Source: Apteryx mantelli
Taxonomy: Eukaryota > Chordata > Aves > Apterygiformes > Apterygidae
DNA: 64,000 nt
Reading direction: 5' to 3'
Assembly: GCF_036417845.1 (NCBI RefSeq)
Contig: NC_089984.1
Coordinates: forward strand, 31,469,447 to 31,533,446
The first letter of the stretch is position 1. Every line of letters starts with the position of its first letter. The notes beneath the pieces were generated by a model, which did not search any database, had not been told where the DNA came from, and saw only the letters and a list, made by a program, of their open reading frames with translations. The position numbers and the translations under genes were made by a program. Shown piece by piece: positions 1-13,905 of the stretch.

Positions 1-3000
1 GCCATAGCTAGCCTTGAAAAAAGGAGTTGTGGTGTACTTGGAGTTGGCATGATGCTTTTCATGATCCTAAGAGTGCCTGTTAAAACAAAAAATCAATTTT
101 CTCCTTGCAGGTCTTGAGCAATTTTGTAACATATAATAAGACAAGCAATCTGGTTCTGGCAGTGAAAAGAACAGATGCCAAGCTGTAATTTTCCTTACCA
201 GAAAATGCTGTGGAGTCACTTTGTTTCACAGAGAGAAGAATCTGTATTATTAATGGGGGACAGTTAAAACAGGGAGTCCTGGGAGCAGACGCTGCAGAGG
301 GTCTGGGCCATATGGAGGACAGTAGGCAGGGACACATCCTGGCCAGCTGGGAGAAAGACAAGTACTTGGAGCAAAAGAGTTTGCCTCTGCCTTAACTGAG
401 CAGGGAAAATGGCTGGGGTGCCACATCCCATTCCAGCAAGAGGAGGTGTTTCTGACTATGGGAACTCTTTGTTTGTATTTTTTGCTGAATCAGCATCCCT
501 GGAAGATGGCAGAGCAGAGCTGGCATTGCCCATTTGTGCGGAGATGGCAGCTCTGGAGCCCTGGCCGGGTTCTTCACATACTTCTCAGCTGAATGAAGAC
601 TCAAGGATTTGAACAAAAATCAATGCTCTTAGGAGTGCTGACATTTGCCTGTGTGAAAATATTCCTTCTTTTATCCCTAGCAATATCCTGGTCCTGTTGC
701 CAGCTCTTCCCTTGTCAAGGTCAGACCCCAGCCAACTACTGGAACAACCCAGACCTGCTGAAGACACATTCTGTGGGTACAGACATGCCTTGCTTTTAAA
801 GAGGCTGCTGGCTGCTGCAGGGGTAAATTCACACCTGAATTTACTGCATTTTATACCCCAGGTGAGCAAGCCCTAACTCATCTAAACAGCCTTCAACCTT
901 GTCCCTATTCTGGCCAGCTTTCTTGTCATCTTATTAGAATTAATGGTGTTAAGTATTGGGTCACAGCTAACCTTTTTCCTGGAGGCTGCTGCAGAGATAA
1001 TATTGCTTTCTCTGTGTCGTTGGATTTGTTCTTCTTCTCCATCAACTGATGGGCTTATGCTTCCCTTTGCTTTCCTCTTTCAATGTATTTATAGAGTCTT
1101 TTTTGTTGCATTTTATGTCCTTGTTAGTTGTAGTTCATCTTCTGCGTTAGCCTTTCTGATTTATCCCTGCATGCTTGTGTTACTCCTTTATACTCTTCCT
1201 TGGTTGTCTGTCCTTGTTCCCACTTTCTATAAAGTTTCTTTTTGATTGCTTGGTCTTTAAAGTGCTCCTAATGTTACCATATTGGTGTTTCAAGCTATGT
1301 TCACTCTCTTTCCTTTGCACTGGGATAGACTGCTATTGTGCTTTTGATGCAGTCCCTTTCAGCACTACCAGATCTCCTGTATTCCTCTCTACCTTAGATT
1401 ATCTTCTCAAGAGACCATGCCTAGCAATTCTGAATGTGTTGAATTCTGCTTTTTTTTTCTTCTTTTTTGAAGTCCATTGCCCTCATTCTCCTGCTCTCCT
1501 GTCCTTTCCTCTTATCATGATCACTTCTGCCCTCATTGACTTCTACCTTTCAATTCTTAACAGTTCCTCCCTATTGGAATAAACTCTAAACTGCCCACCT
1601 TCTTTCTACAATTTTTTTCACCTTTTGAAACAAAGACTTGTTACCATCATGAAAAACTTAGACTATGTGTCCTGCTTTATTGTTCTGAGTAACCCAAACC
1701 TCCCAGGATAGCTTATTTCTGCTGTTTACCTAGGAAAGACTCATACACTTGTTTCTCTTTTGGATCACCCTCTCCTCCCCATTTTTTTCTAGAGTGAGAG
1801 ATCTTGAACAGAGACTGCCATTTCTCCTGTTTCTGAACTTGAAGCAAGCATTGCTGATGTGAACTGCAGCACCCCCTCCCTTTTTCTATGTTGTCTTTCC
1901 TTTGCATATGTATATGTAGCTTTCCCTATATATTTTCTGTGTGGGCTCATTTCTGACGTCACTTTAAGTATGGAAAGGCTCCAAAGTAACAGACCAAGTA
2001 AGTGAAAGCAAAATAGGATTCCTTATAATATGTTCCCAGAAATTACTTTTCCCATCACAGTGAGCTTTGAGCTACATCTTCGCTCATTCTTAGGAACCAA
2101 TATAAAAGCTAGAAGGCCTATTAGAGCTTTACTTTGAAACATGGTCTTCTCTTTCCCCTTCTGAAAATCTAGTATCAAGGGGTGTATTTACCATGCAGTT
2201 TGAGACCTCTGTTGCAACTTGTTTCTCAAGAGTGGAGCTGCCTGGCCAGATAACTCCAGGAACCCAGAGACTTCACCAATTCTCATTTGTCAGTCCCCCC
2301 TGCAGTCTCTCTACAGCTATCCCTCTCCTGGCTTTCTTAAAAACAGAGTCTGTTTGCCAAAGACGGTGTGTTTGCGTGCTTGGCTGGTCTCATGTTAAGA
2401 CTGGTGCCACTGGTTTAGCAGCAGGAACAGGTTATGAAGGTGTTTGTGTAGAGGCAAAGATTTGCAACTGGAGCTTATGCACAGTTAGGTGAAAACAGTA
2501 TAGATGCAGAACAACAATAATAAGAAATTTGATTGAATCTACAACCCCTTGCACTATTTGATATATTCATGAATACCATCTATCTGCATATGACCTATTA
2601 GCTAAGTATTTACATATATAGGACCCAAGAGTGTTCCCTTAACATCTGGAATTTTATCACTGAAACAAACATCAGCAGTTGCCTTCTTTGATAGCAACAG
2701 TAAGTGATTATCCTGGAATGGACAAAGGGTGGAATGATGCACATCCCATTAATGAGTTACAGATACGTTAAAATGGGGGAGGTGAGATGCTCAAATGTGG
2801 CCCCAAAGCCTCCTATTGCTCTATGCTCCATGCTGAAAGCTGGTGTTGTGCTTCGTTTTTCAGAGGGTCAAAGCATTTTCAAAATGTTTCTAGTGGAAGG
2901 AAAAGACTCACAGCAAAATTCAGACTCAGGTCTGGAAGGTTTATATTCTGAGTTTCCTTTCATTTTTGCTTCCCCTCCAAAGTTGTTTCAACTTGTAAGT

Positions 3001-3359
3001 TATTTGCCAAAAAGCAAAGGAAAAATGTGTTTTTCCATTCTTTGTTCCAAATAACAGAATTTGCTGCCCTGCTAGGCAGGGTGCGCACACAATTACATTT
3101 CTAGGTATGTAAACAGTTTTCGTACTTTATAATCTTAATCACAAAGTAAAACCATAAATGCATATGATTCCAGTGCTGTTGATCACAGTGCCTTTACAGC
3201 AGCAGAACACTTAATTCAGCATTTTGCTCATTCTGGAGAATTTGAAAAAAACCTCTTTCATAGGTCCTGTGCTCCTGTTTCTTACTGTTTAATTGCAAGT
3301 CATGAAATGCCCAGAATGCTAGGTTAGCTAGGTAAGTGTTTTGGCTTTCATTTATTTCC

Positions 3360-3376
3360 AAAAAAAAAAAAAAAAA
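3360..3376 (+). repeat. A17 homopolymer
   Basis: Seventeen A in AT-rich intergenic sequence, with no SINE or LINE body attached that I recognise. Confidence 0.9.
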
Positions 3377-6300
3377 GCATTTCATTTAAAAAATAGCTGT
3401 ACAGAGAAGCTTGAAAATATGAACTCTAACAGGTGCAAAAGTCAGAGCAACTAAAAGCTGGGGGTATTACCTATTTATTTTTGATCCTATTACTTTTGAG
3501 AGCCATTCTCAAGAGTTTTTGTTCTTCAGTCGTGAGTCTTAAATTCTCCCATTTGACACCGCTGCAGTCATGCTGACTTAGGATGGTCTCTAAAAGGATG
3601 TTTGTTTCAATTAAGAAGGAAATGCTTCCATCATAAAAAAGACTAGCACATCATTTGCCATTCAAGACCAATGCTTGATAGTCAAATGACACAGGTTGAC
3701 TGTTTCAGTGCAGGTCACAGAGGGGCTAATGACTACCAGCCTGGGGTAAGAGTTGTAGGTTAAAGTTTCTACTCTGCTCAAGAATTAATCCATCACCAAA
3801 GTCAGAGGAGATGTTTAAAGGTGTTCAGTTGCACAACACTGAAGAAGGGTTAGGGATGCAAGTGTTTGATCTGGATACCATGGTCACACAAGTGCCCACT
3901 TGTCAAAAGGAGACATAAATACCTCTTTCTAGTGTTTGGAAGCTGGAAACATTAAAGATTCTTTAGTAATAAGGAACTAAGCGCTTGTCTACATAAATAA
4001 GCTCTGGAGAGGTAAGAGGGATCAGCTAATGGAATGAATTAGCCTCATAAGCTCACATGAATTCCCTAATTTGGAAATGAAGTGGCCTTATACTAGAAGA
4101 ATGAGTGGCAGGGCTTGAAAAACTTCCAGGACAAGGATGTCCATTTGGGATTTTAAAGCACCTTAATTTACGTGTGCTGCCTCCATACCATTTGTTGATT
4201 CACTTTGTCTTTTCCAAGTGTTCCCATGATGATATGGGCCACAGTTAGGCCTCATCTCAATTATCTGAGCATAATCCTTAGACTCAGGATTTTCTTGCAA
4301 ATACCGATGACAAATTCAAAACCTGTTCTCCACAATTGTTGTCAATGTTTCCTCTCTCTGGAAACATCCCTGCCTGAAGACTCATTCCTTGCAGCAGTGC
4401 TATTCAACTGTTTTGGTCTGCACCCAATTAAGAAGAATTCTTTGCATCTCACCATATACATGTGTGTCTCCCACACTGATGTGCTTTGAGCCTCACATCC
4501 CAGTCTACACCATCTCAGTGGTGCTGCACACTTTCTAGGCTGAGAACTGCAGCGGTAGGTTCCTCAGATGTTGAACTGAAGGGCAAGGCATATGCATTGG
4601 CTTGTCCCCAGAGATAAATCAATTGTGAATTGGTCTTCGTATTGCCTTCTGCACACCTGGTAATTTTTAATGTAAATGTGAAAACAAAAGCTGCTTTCAC
4701 ATGCACTCTGAGCAAACTGAGGTCAGCATTCAGCTCAGAAGGAAATAATTTGTAGTGTTAGTAGAGAATTACTAGAGAGCCTTGTATCATCACATGAAGT
4801 ATAAGCCTGCCTTCTGTGTTCAACAAGATAACAACCAGCCATCCAGGGATCTTTAACCTCTGGAGTTGACAGCATGAGAATGAAAACAGAGAAACCTTCC
4901 TGTTAGAGTAGAGGGATCAGAGGAGGCCTGTGTAATTACTAGCCATTAAATAAAGTACGATCCTACATCTTCAAATGCCGAGGCACATGTATAATTAGCT
5001 GATAAACTGCAAATGAATAATTATCCAGCAGTGAAAAGCAGAAAAGGGAAGGGATGATTTTCACCCTCTTTCTCCTCATGCAGGAAAGAACAGTATGTAA
5101 ATTGCTTATTTTAATGGAAAAACTGTGGTTTTTTTTTTTCTTTTGTTCTGAACAACACAATGAGTTTCTGAATTGGGAGACAGTTTCACTGATGGCCCTG
5201 GGATCTGTTGCTTTATGAACTACTCATGAGATTTATGTTGTTTGGAGACTGATGGTGGCTGTGACTTCAGTTATTTTACATGGGCTGCACGCAGAGAGTC
5301 TGAGGGGTTTGAAATGGAAGCTGCTGTGAGCTCTGCCCAGGGCACTGAGGGGTGTCTGCAAGACTGGAGTTCAGGTCCAGTTCTGCAGGATGGGGACTGC
5401 ATCTTTGGCTGCTCTGTGTTGGTGCAGTGCTGGTGATGTGGGGGAACATGCTGATTTATTCCACCTGTATTTGGGCTGTGAGGCACAGATTCTCATTCAG
5501 GTTACTGTGTGTCAGCTGAGCTGAGGTAACTGTTCCGAGTGTTGGGTGAAATGGAAAATAATACAACTCTTCTTAATCTTCTTTCATTATGGTCTAAGCA
5601 ATGTTAGATAATCTCGTGTTTACTGTGACGTAAGAGTGTTTCCATGGATGTTAACTGTAGCTCAGATGCGTCACAACTTAGATGCCTGTATGAACCTCTT
5701 CTATTTTCATAATTACTGAATCTTTAAAAATAGCTTCCCTGTAGATATGTCAATGTTTCTAGGCTTGGCAACAGTAGGAATGAAATAAATAGAAATAGTC
5801 ACAGGGAACCAAAATCAGATTTGCTTCTAACTCCTCAGTTCAGGAATTTTCAAATCAAACATCAGTAGAAAGATTTTAATTGTCCTGAGTTTTTTCCAAA
5901 CCTCAACACATTTATTAAGGGAAGTCTGTGCCTAAAAATCTGAAGCATATTTATCTTTTTTGTTCAAGGAGTAGGCTGTTTAATGGAATTATGTTTGCTT
6001 GCAGTATGTTACTCTGCCTTTAGACATCTCCTGGTGCTGAAAAGAGTTTGGGAAGAGTGCTCTGTGGTTAACAAGAAAGACAAAGTTAGGGCACAAATTT
6101 TGCTGAAGCCTCATTCTGTTCTCTTTAATAGGTGGCTTTAAATGCTGTTTGAGGAAAATTTGTAATTCAATATGCCATAGCAGCTAAAAAGGGTGGGTAG
6201 TGGTGCTTATATTTTCCAAATCAGTTCACCCATTTCTTATTAAAGCAGCTTTTTGAATTATGAAGCTTACAATTAAGCCTAAATATAACACTTGAAGTAA

Positions 6301-7559
6301 AGTATATATGTCTTTCTAAAGTTTGAACACACAGAAAGTGATTCATGACCATAGACTAGCAAAGATGTGTTTTAGCATTAGGCTAATTTATACTTTGGAA
6401 GAAATAGTACTGTGATGTGCTGGCAGTGACTTCAGAATTTGCTTCTTTAATAGGTATGCACATAAAAATGATTTCATATGCATAAGCTTTTCCTCTCAAA
6501 TAATCCTGCATCATTTTACAGATGGATGTACTAGCTAGAGCTAGTGAAAAATCAAACATTAAAATGCAACCTGAGAAGTGCTTCATTTTTGAAAATTTAC
6601 AGGTTTTGAAAATTCTGAAAGATTACTCCAGCAATTGCTTTAGAAAAAGCAGTTTTTCATTTGCCTGTTTCACTGGCTTGTATAAAAATATCCCCACTAA
6701 AATTTCTCTCTCTCTTTTTTTTTTTTAAACAAAAAAAGTTTTCGTTGAGAACCTGTGTTGTGTTTGAAAACCTCTTTTACAGAAATATACCGAAAGAGAT
6801 CTAATACAAATCTGATAGTGTTGAATATGGCAGCAGCTGAACAGTGACTCCAACACACTGATTAGCTCTGGCAATGAATGCTGTAACAAGTCAAACTTTG
6901 AGGAGATGTAGGAGAGCTGTGGTTATGAGGGTTAAAATATGGCTGGGAGAGGATGGCTTATGCCCTGCTCTTTCAGTCAGTGCACTGGTGTTACGATTAT
7001 CAGGATTAACGATCTCGATTTTTAGCTCTCAATCAAAGGGCAGCATCTCCAATGGAATTCCTGTCTCCTACTGAACAGTCGGTTTAAAGGCCGTTAAGTT
7101 TCCTTCAAAATCTCCAGCATTGCTAAAAGCATCTCAGATTGGAGTTGGTGGGTAGTTTCTAGTTGGAGCTGCATGGGTAATTTCTGTATCTCATTATATT
7201 TTTAGAAATTTCAGAAGTTTTGTGCTTTGAGAACTTTCTGGATTTTCTTTGGTGACCCTTTTCTATTTCAGACCAGTGGCTCAGTGGGAGGAGGCCTATG
7301 TAATAGGTAACCAAGAAAGTTGACCCCTGCAAATCCGTGTAGAGTGCATGGCTAGAGGCTTTGTGGGATGTCAGGTCAAATGCTTCAGGTACCACAGGGA
7401 TTTCAGTTTCAATTTCCCACATATATGGTGCACTCGTGAGAATGTAGTTTCCATGTCTCTGTTTCTCAGACTTTTTTTGGTGCTGTTCCCCTTTGTATGA
7501 AGAATTAAGCAGTCCCTAGACCAGGGAGTGGGAGGGACCAATTCTGTAGGCCAGTAGTT

Positions 7560-7680
7560 GAAATATTTACCTGCAAAAAAAAAAGATGAAGGTCCAGGTC
7601 TGAATCAGACCCAGCAGAGACTTCAGCACAGGTTTCCCACATACTCCCTCACTGGTAGGCTATGAGGTATTTTGGGTTGT
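7560..7680 (-). mobile_element. Possible tRNA-derived SINE head (minus)
   Basis: Read on the minus strand, ATAGCCTACCAGTGAGGGAG then TATGTGGGAAACCTGTGCTG resembles the tRNA-like head of a sauropsid SINE (ATAGCCTAGTGGTTAGAGCAC, then GATGTGGGAGACCCAGGTTC). It is diverged and lacks a certain tail, so this is tentative. Confidence 0.3.
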
Positions 7681-10600
7681 GTGCGCTTCCATCTCTAGAT
7701 ACTGATCAGAAATCTCAGCCTTGTCAAGGTGCCGGCATGTTTCTTCTGACATGAAAAAAAGAGTTTTATTTTGATGAATTGACAATTTCTCATGAAATAA
7801 AGCATTTCACTCAAGAATTCTTGTCCTGCTCTAATTCTGACCCTGCTTACTTTGTAAGATCTGTTTTGATCGAAGTACATACTAACATGACTGCAAGCAC
7901 AATACACTGTCAGAGGCAAACCTTAAAGTATACAAAAGAAATGGAAAAGAAATTCATTCTCTTCTCAGTAGACTGGAATACTTTAGTATGTAAAACAAGA
8001 CATTGTTCATAGCCATCCCTTGTCCTCAGGGTGCCAGCTCCTAAGTTCTGGAGGTCTTCAGAGACACTGCATGGCAGTCTTTGAATAGAGACCCATCCTT
8101 AAACTTTTTAGCTTGGGTCCCTCCTGCTTCTCATTTCCTTTGACATGTAAAATAAAAAGGAGGAAATATGAGACCAGAGAGGAGTTAATGGGAGAAAGTT
8201 TTATTGCAAAACCTTTTGCAGCTTTTTGAAGTGTGTCCAATTAGAACAGAAAATACTTGATTTCACTCAAAAATAACTAAATTATTTTTTTTCTCTATGT
8301 TGTTATTCAATATGGAAAAAGAAGCCGTTTGGCTCTCAGAGTAAGTGGAATAGAAATAAGGTGGTAGGACACTGAAAGTTTTCCAAGTTAAGGACTGGGT
8401 CCTTGGCTGGTACAAAATGGCATCTTCCCCTTTGTTTCAGCAGCACTGCAGTGAGAATCATCAGCTAAGTGGTCTTTGTGTATAGTGTTTAAAAAAGAGA
8501 GGTGATTTCAGTTATTGCACTGGTGAACACCTGTGTGGATTACAATGAATGACTATCATGCAGCATCTGGCATTTGCCCTCAGGCTGGTGTCCCAGTCAT
8601 CTGCTCCCACAAATGAAAGACCCATGTGTGCTCACTCTTGAAGCCTCTATAGTTCTCGTTCTGGACACAGCATTGTTTTGGCTTTTGTTTGATGCTGTGT
8701 ATCTACCTCCATGTGCTGGTTTCTTTGAGCTGCAACCTGAACTCCATGTACCTGCTTGAAGTGTTCAGTTCACATTGTGCATCAGGTCTTCAGTGTTCAG
8801 CATACTGTCTGCCTTCCAGATGCTTTCAGTCTTAATTGGGCAATTTCCTTTGCTTTGTCAATGTTAAAAGCTTTGTTGCTGACTAATTACAGGCCTTCTA
8901 GTCCCAGTTTGAATGTTTTGTCCCACTTTTTGATTGTAACTGGATCTCTTCTCAGGGACTAACATCTTCTAACAATTATTATAGTTGCTTTTCAGCTTAA
9001 GGTCAATTACATTCTTCTATGCCTTATTTTCTTTTGTGTTGTCCATTTACAAACATGCCTTCTGTGTCTTGTGCACATGAAGAGCATACATATAGTGTGC
9101 AATATTGTCAGTGTTTCTGTACTGTAGCATCATGTTTAGCTTCCTTGTCCTAATTCACAATGAAAAACAGAGAGCAACAGGACTGGCTGTTCTCAGAAAT
9201 AAGATATGTGGATAATGACATTCAGGTCAAGGGTGGGAAGGAGGGATGAGGAGAAAGAGAAACCAACAGCTTTCTTTGATTCATCTCTTGTTCATTTCAC
9301 TCCTTGCAACAGGTGTAGTTCAGGAACCACTCAAAACCAAGAGATTTGGCATAAGTCTTCATTCAGTGTTTGTGCTCAGCCCATGGATCACTAGGTAACA
9401 TGAACTTCTCAAGCTGTCGTGGGCTCTGATAGATGCTTCCTGACAGATCGCTACATGAAGTAGCATGACTCCAATAGAGTTCTAGCGGTATGTCCCCAAA
9501 ATGTAGCTACTGCCCTGATATGAGACCCCCGTCTGTTATTTTTCTTGCTTGCTGCTATTTTTAGGCATTTGTTCAGTGCAAGATGTTTCTGTCTATCTGG
9601 AAAAGTTAGGGATGGTACAAAAGGAAGTTTCTCAATGAACCTTGCTGAAGAAACACGAAGAAATATATTTGTGTCATGAACAGAGGAATAATTTGCTCTT
9701 TCACCCTTTCATATGAAGTTTACAAATATCAGTCAAACTCTGAGTCTTTGAGCCAGAGATGATCCTATAAAAGAAAAATGGAGGAGAAAGTTGAGTAAGG
9801 GCTCTCCAAGGTCGTGGACTGAATGCACTGAACTCTGACTCTTACTTGTGAGGAAATCTCTTGTTTCAAGACACCTGTTTTTGTTGAAAGTATGAAATGC
9901 TGGAAACCTCACAGGAGGGCCAGTTCTTTAAAGTTCTGATCTAACTTTTCAGTTCCAAGATCTTTGGAAGAAGATCTGTTTCTAAACCATTTGAAGGATG
10001 TGATTTTTATCACCCTGATTTGTATTAAGACAAATTAAGATCTATTAGGATCCGTTTAGATCAAAGTGGTTCTTCCTGAAGGCAGAGAAATAGATTAGGC
10101 AAGGTCTTTCATTGAGTGCATTTTCTGTAATTTTTTTTATTACCTCTCAATTCATACTGCATCCCGGGATGGGAAAAGATTGGAATATTTGTATCATCTC
10201 CACTTAGATCCTTGCTCACTCATGTTGAGGCAAGGTTAATATTAAGAGGTATGTTGCTGGAACACGTTACATTTAGATGTTAAACACTTGACATCTACAG
10301 AAGACACAATGTGTTATTCACATTAGACTGCTGAAGTGTCTAAATTTTAATTTGATTAGTTTAGTGAGTCTTAAAGTTTAGTGGTCTAAAGAGATATTGG
10401 ATGGTAATTCTTGACTACACAAGCAGAGATGAAAGAGCATTAGTATCTTAAAGAGTAAGTGGGTTAACTCATCATACTTCTCACTGCAGCATGACCTTTT
10501 CTTGCAGCTGGGGCTGTGTCTACCTTGATTATACTGGACACCTATCGTTGATTAACTTCCTGAGTGTTTCCTTATTGAGAAGAACTTTGCACAGTTCTGA

Positions 10601-11014
10601 AATACATAGAGAAGACTCCATGCTGGAAGAGTTCCTTTTAAGAAAATCATATAGCTTGATTTATTCTTACCTTTCTTAAGGACTCATGGGTAGTCTCAGC
10701 CCATGGCTTATGAAATCATAGAGTGCATGAGACTTTCTGAGGTTACAGTCAAAAAAAAGTTAGGGAGTTAAAACTGAACTTGGGACTGAATGTCCTGTTC
10801 ATTGAAGTCACACAAATAGTTCATGAAAGGAAGAGCTTAATGGTCTTCAACTATTTCACTCTGCAGTTGTGACGCCAAAGCATTGCGTAAACAAAGTGGG
10901 AGGACAACCAAATGCTTGATGGATACTGTGAGTTGCATCAAGTCAACTCGGCCAATTCTTTCTTGCTGGCCATGTGGGAATGAAAATGAGTGCAAATGCT
11001 TTTGCCATTGATTT

Positions 11015-11110
11015 TTTTTTTTTTTGTGTGATGCTGGGATAGTCATTTAATCTCTCTGTCATCTCCTAGCATGTGAAGAACGGAAATTACCCCTTGTGTC
11101 TGGGACCTGT
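11015..11110 (+). mobile_element. Possible MIR/CORE-SINE core remnant (plus)
   Basis: TGTGATGCTGGGATAGTC followed by ATTTAATCTCTCTGTCATCTCC resembles the MIR core TGTGACCTTGGGCAAGTCATTTAACCTCTCTG. It is short and preceded by a poly-T run, so only the core is claimed. Confidence 0.4.
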
Positions 11111-13789
11111 GGCTAGAAAATAATGGCCAGGTTCAGACCTTGACCCCATTCATGCGTGCTCCATATTGTTTCCCATGCAATTTCAAAGTTTCCACTACTG
11201 GGAGAAGGTAACTTCTTCCTTCAAAATGGTGGACAGAAAATGGACAAAATAAGCTCTGTCAGCTCTGGTTTCTTTAGGGGTCAAACTTTGTTCAGGACAA
11301 TGACAAACTCCGTTGCCTTCAGCTACAGAGTATCATACCACTGCTGAACTATAGCAAGCAATAAGATTGCCCGGGCAGTGAAGAGAGAAAGAAGGGAAAG
11401 TAATGTATTGACTCTGCTTTTAAGAGGAGGCACTTCAGAGTTTTGACTGAAGGGAAGGCATGAATAATTGCAATGCAGAGCATGTAAAGAGGAAGATGAT
11501 GTCCCTCCTGAACAGGTTCAAGAGTGCTTGACAGCCACAGACACTCTGAACTGAAGTGCAAACAGCTTATAGACAAGTGTCAGGGCATTGATAAGTGCAA
11601 TGTTTAGAGATGCCAACAACAGGACTCCAAATGATGATGGGGCAGACTGGAGTCTCCTCTCCGTAGGTACAGCTCCACAGGCTTTCACATATCCAGTGAT
11701 ATTTACATCAGCAGTGAGAGCAGGTCTTGGGCTCCAAACACCTTGTCTCCTGCAGACCCCAACCTGTGAAAGGTGAGAAGAAGAGAAGGTTTCATCTTGG
11801 TCTTACCTCCCCTTAGCATCGTGTCACAGCTAGCTCTCTTGGTGTTTCCACAATATATCTTGTTGATTTGGTCATACACCACTTCACATGCTTCACATCA
11901 CTTCAGCTCATATTCTGTGACTGGAAGAAAATCCCATCTTGTTATTTTGTTCCTCACTCCCTTATCTGTCTAGATGTAGGGTCAGTCAGGCAAGCCTGTG
12001 GTTGCCATAAATAATTTTCCTTATAACTGCTTTCCCCTCCAATCCCAGCGTTGAGATTTCTGAGCTGGCAGTAAGCAAAAGATCACTGGTAAGGATGAAA
12101 ATCCTTGGAAGACTGGAATGATTTCTTGCCCGGCTACACTAGGCTGCCTTTAAAAATTAGGCCATGTGAGGAAAGTGGACTGAGAGCTCTAAGGTGTTAG
12201 ATTTATCTAACCCAGTGCCTTGCTCAGGTAATATGAATCCCTGCAAATGGTTCTAGTGGGGACTGAGGAACCGGCTGCAGATCACGTAATGCATCATACG
12301 TGCACTCTGCTGTTTGCTGATACAGCAGTTCACAGGGATGACCCTTCACTGCCTGACCTCCAGAGAGGTATAAACAGGACACACATGTACTGCATCAAGA
12401 GCTATTCAACAGAGGCTCAAAGCTTCAGCTGCCAGAGGAGATTGCTCATCTTCGCATTGCAACAGAGCAAGATTTGTGTTACAAGGAAAGCTCTGGAGAG
12501 AGCAAGTCTCAGCGTCTTCAAAAGTCTCTGCTTCCATGGAGTTCCATGGAGTGTTTTCAAAGTGAGTTGCCTCAGGTTATTTCAGGGATATTCATCAGTC
12601 CAGAGAGAGGTTCTGGAGAAAGTCTAAATGCTGCGTTTGTCAGTCCTTTGGTTGCAAAAGTCATGTGAAAGTCATCTTAGAAGGCTTTCATGGAGACAAA
12701 AGTGTTTTAAAATCTCCAAGAAAAATGTAGAAATTGGTTAAAGAAAAAACAACCAGAGACTCAAATAGCTCTTGCTGTTGGACCTTATAAATACACTTTA
12801 TAACAAGCCCCTGTTCTTGCAACAGTCCCATCACCTACTTCTCTTCATGGACTCCTGTGGCTGATCCTGAAGCCTGGTGAGAGTCTATCTGGTGCTTGAA
12901 TCCCTTCTGAGAAACTGCAGTGATTTTATATCCACAGGCTTTTGACTGCTGTTAATGGTCAGACAGCAAGGAGTAAAGAGCAGAAAGCTGAGGAGGGTGC
13001 AGAACTGGTAGAAAAAGTCTTTCGCCCTCTATTCCTGAGGCTGCCTTAATTAAAGCATAAAGGGCAAGCAGTGGTTTTTGTTTTTTTCCCCCCTTTTAAG
13101 CACACTGAAATCAGCTGTTTATGTGTCAAAAATATTTCATTCCCTTCATGGCTTTCTCTGTGTATTGATTTACTCAATTAGTGGTGCATGGCATGCTTCT
13201 CTCTTAACAAAACAGTGTGTTTCTTTTGACATTTAAAGGGCTGGACAGTACACATGAAACAGAGATCCTGTTTAAGCCAGTTCTTGGTATACAGATCCCT
13301 GGGTCTTTTTCCAAATGCTTACAGTGTCTATAAAGCATCCCACTCTTTTCCCCCCAAGTATTCCCAAAGTACTGTAGCCACAGAAAGATACTTAGGTTCC
13401 TGTAATTGATGAGACCCTTACAATGCTGCCACTAGCTGCTACAAAAAAAGAATGATACAGGATTCTTTTTTTCCAAAGTGTTGACATCAAATTCCAGACA
13501 TCAAATGAAGTGAAACAAAACCTCTAATGCCTTGTTTTTTGAAAAGATACAAAGATCCCTAGCTCTAACAGATGGCTTATTTTTGGTCACCTTTAAAGCT
13601 CTGTTTCATTTGCTCCAGGTGATGGGGAAGGATGTGTCCCTGAAATGCACCTGTATCTAATGGGACTGGAGTTTGAACCGAACATTTTAAGGATAATCAA
13701 ACATTTGTGCTGTGCACTGCTGTGTTTCTCCTGCTCTGCCAACTAAGAGCGAGAAAGACTGCTTGATCAGAGCTCAAGGGCTGAGGTCT

Positions 13790-13905
13790 GGCCTGCTGGC
13801 TGACTTACTGATTGCACTGCCATGTTGACTCTCTCATGCTGTCACTTTGCACCTCGGTTTTCCCCTTCTAATGTCGGGCTGTGATTTGCCAATTTTTGAG
13901 CTAGA
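13790..13905 (+). mobile_element. Possible MIR/CORE-SINE core remnant (plus)
   Basis: TGCTGTCACTTTGCACCTCGG then TTTTCCCCTTCTAATGTCGGG resembles the SINE core GTCACTTCACCTCTCTGTGCC followed by TCAGTTTCCCCATCTGTAAAATGG. Only about 60 bp support it. Confidence 0.33.

Larger units (their letters stand above)
1..11014. other. Gene-free intergenic stretch
   Basis: No exon, RNA gene or well-preserved transposon is recognisable apart from the tentative SINE head near 7.6 kb and an A17 tract at 3.36 kb. From about 0.92 to 1.9 kb the plus strand is strongly pyrimidine-skewed, which produces long Leu/Phe/Ser/Cys-rich open frames with no similarity to known proteins. The rest is ordinary AT-rich vertebrate intergenic DNA. 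Confidence 0.6.

Noticed and set aside
943-1582. Overlapping open frames rich in Leu, Phe, Ser and Cys that look like membrane proteins
   Set aside because: A byproduct of pyrimidine-rich DNA: T/C-rich codons give hydrophobic residues. No topology or family motif supports a gene.
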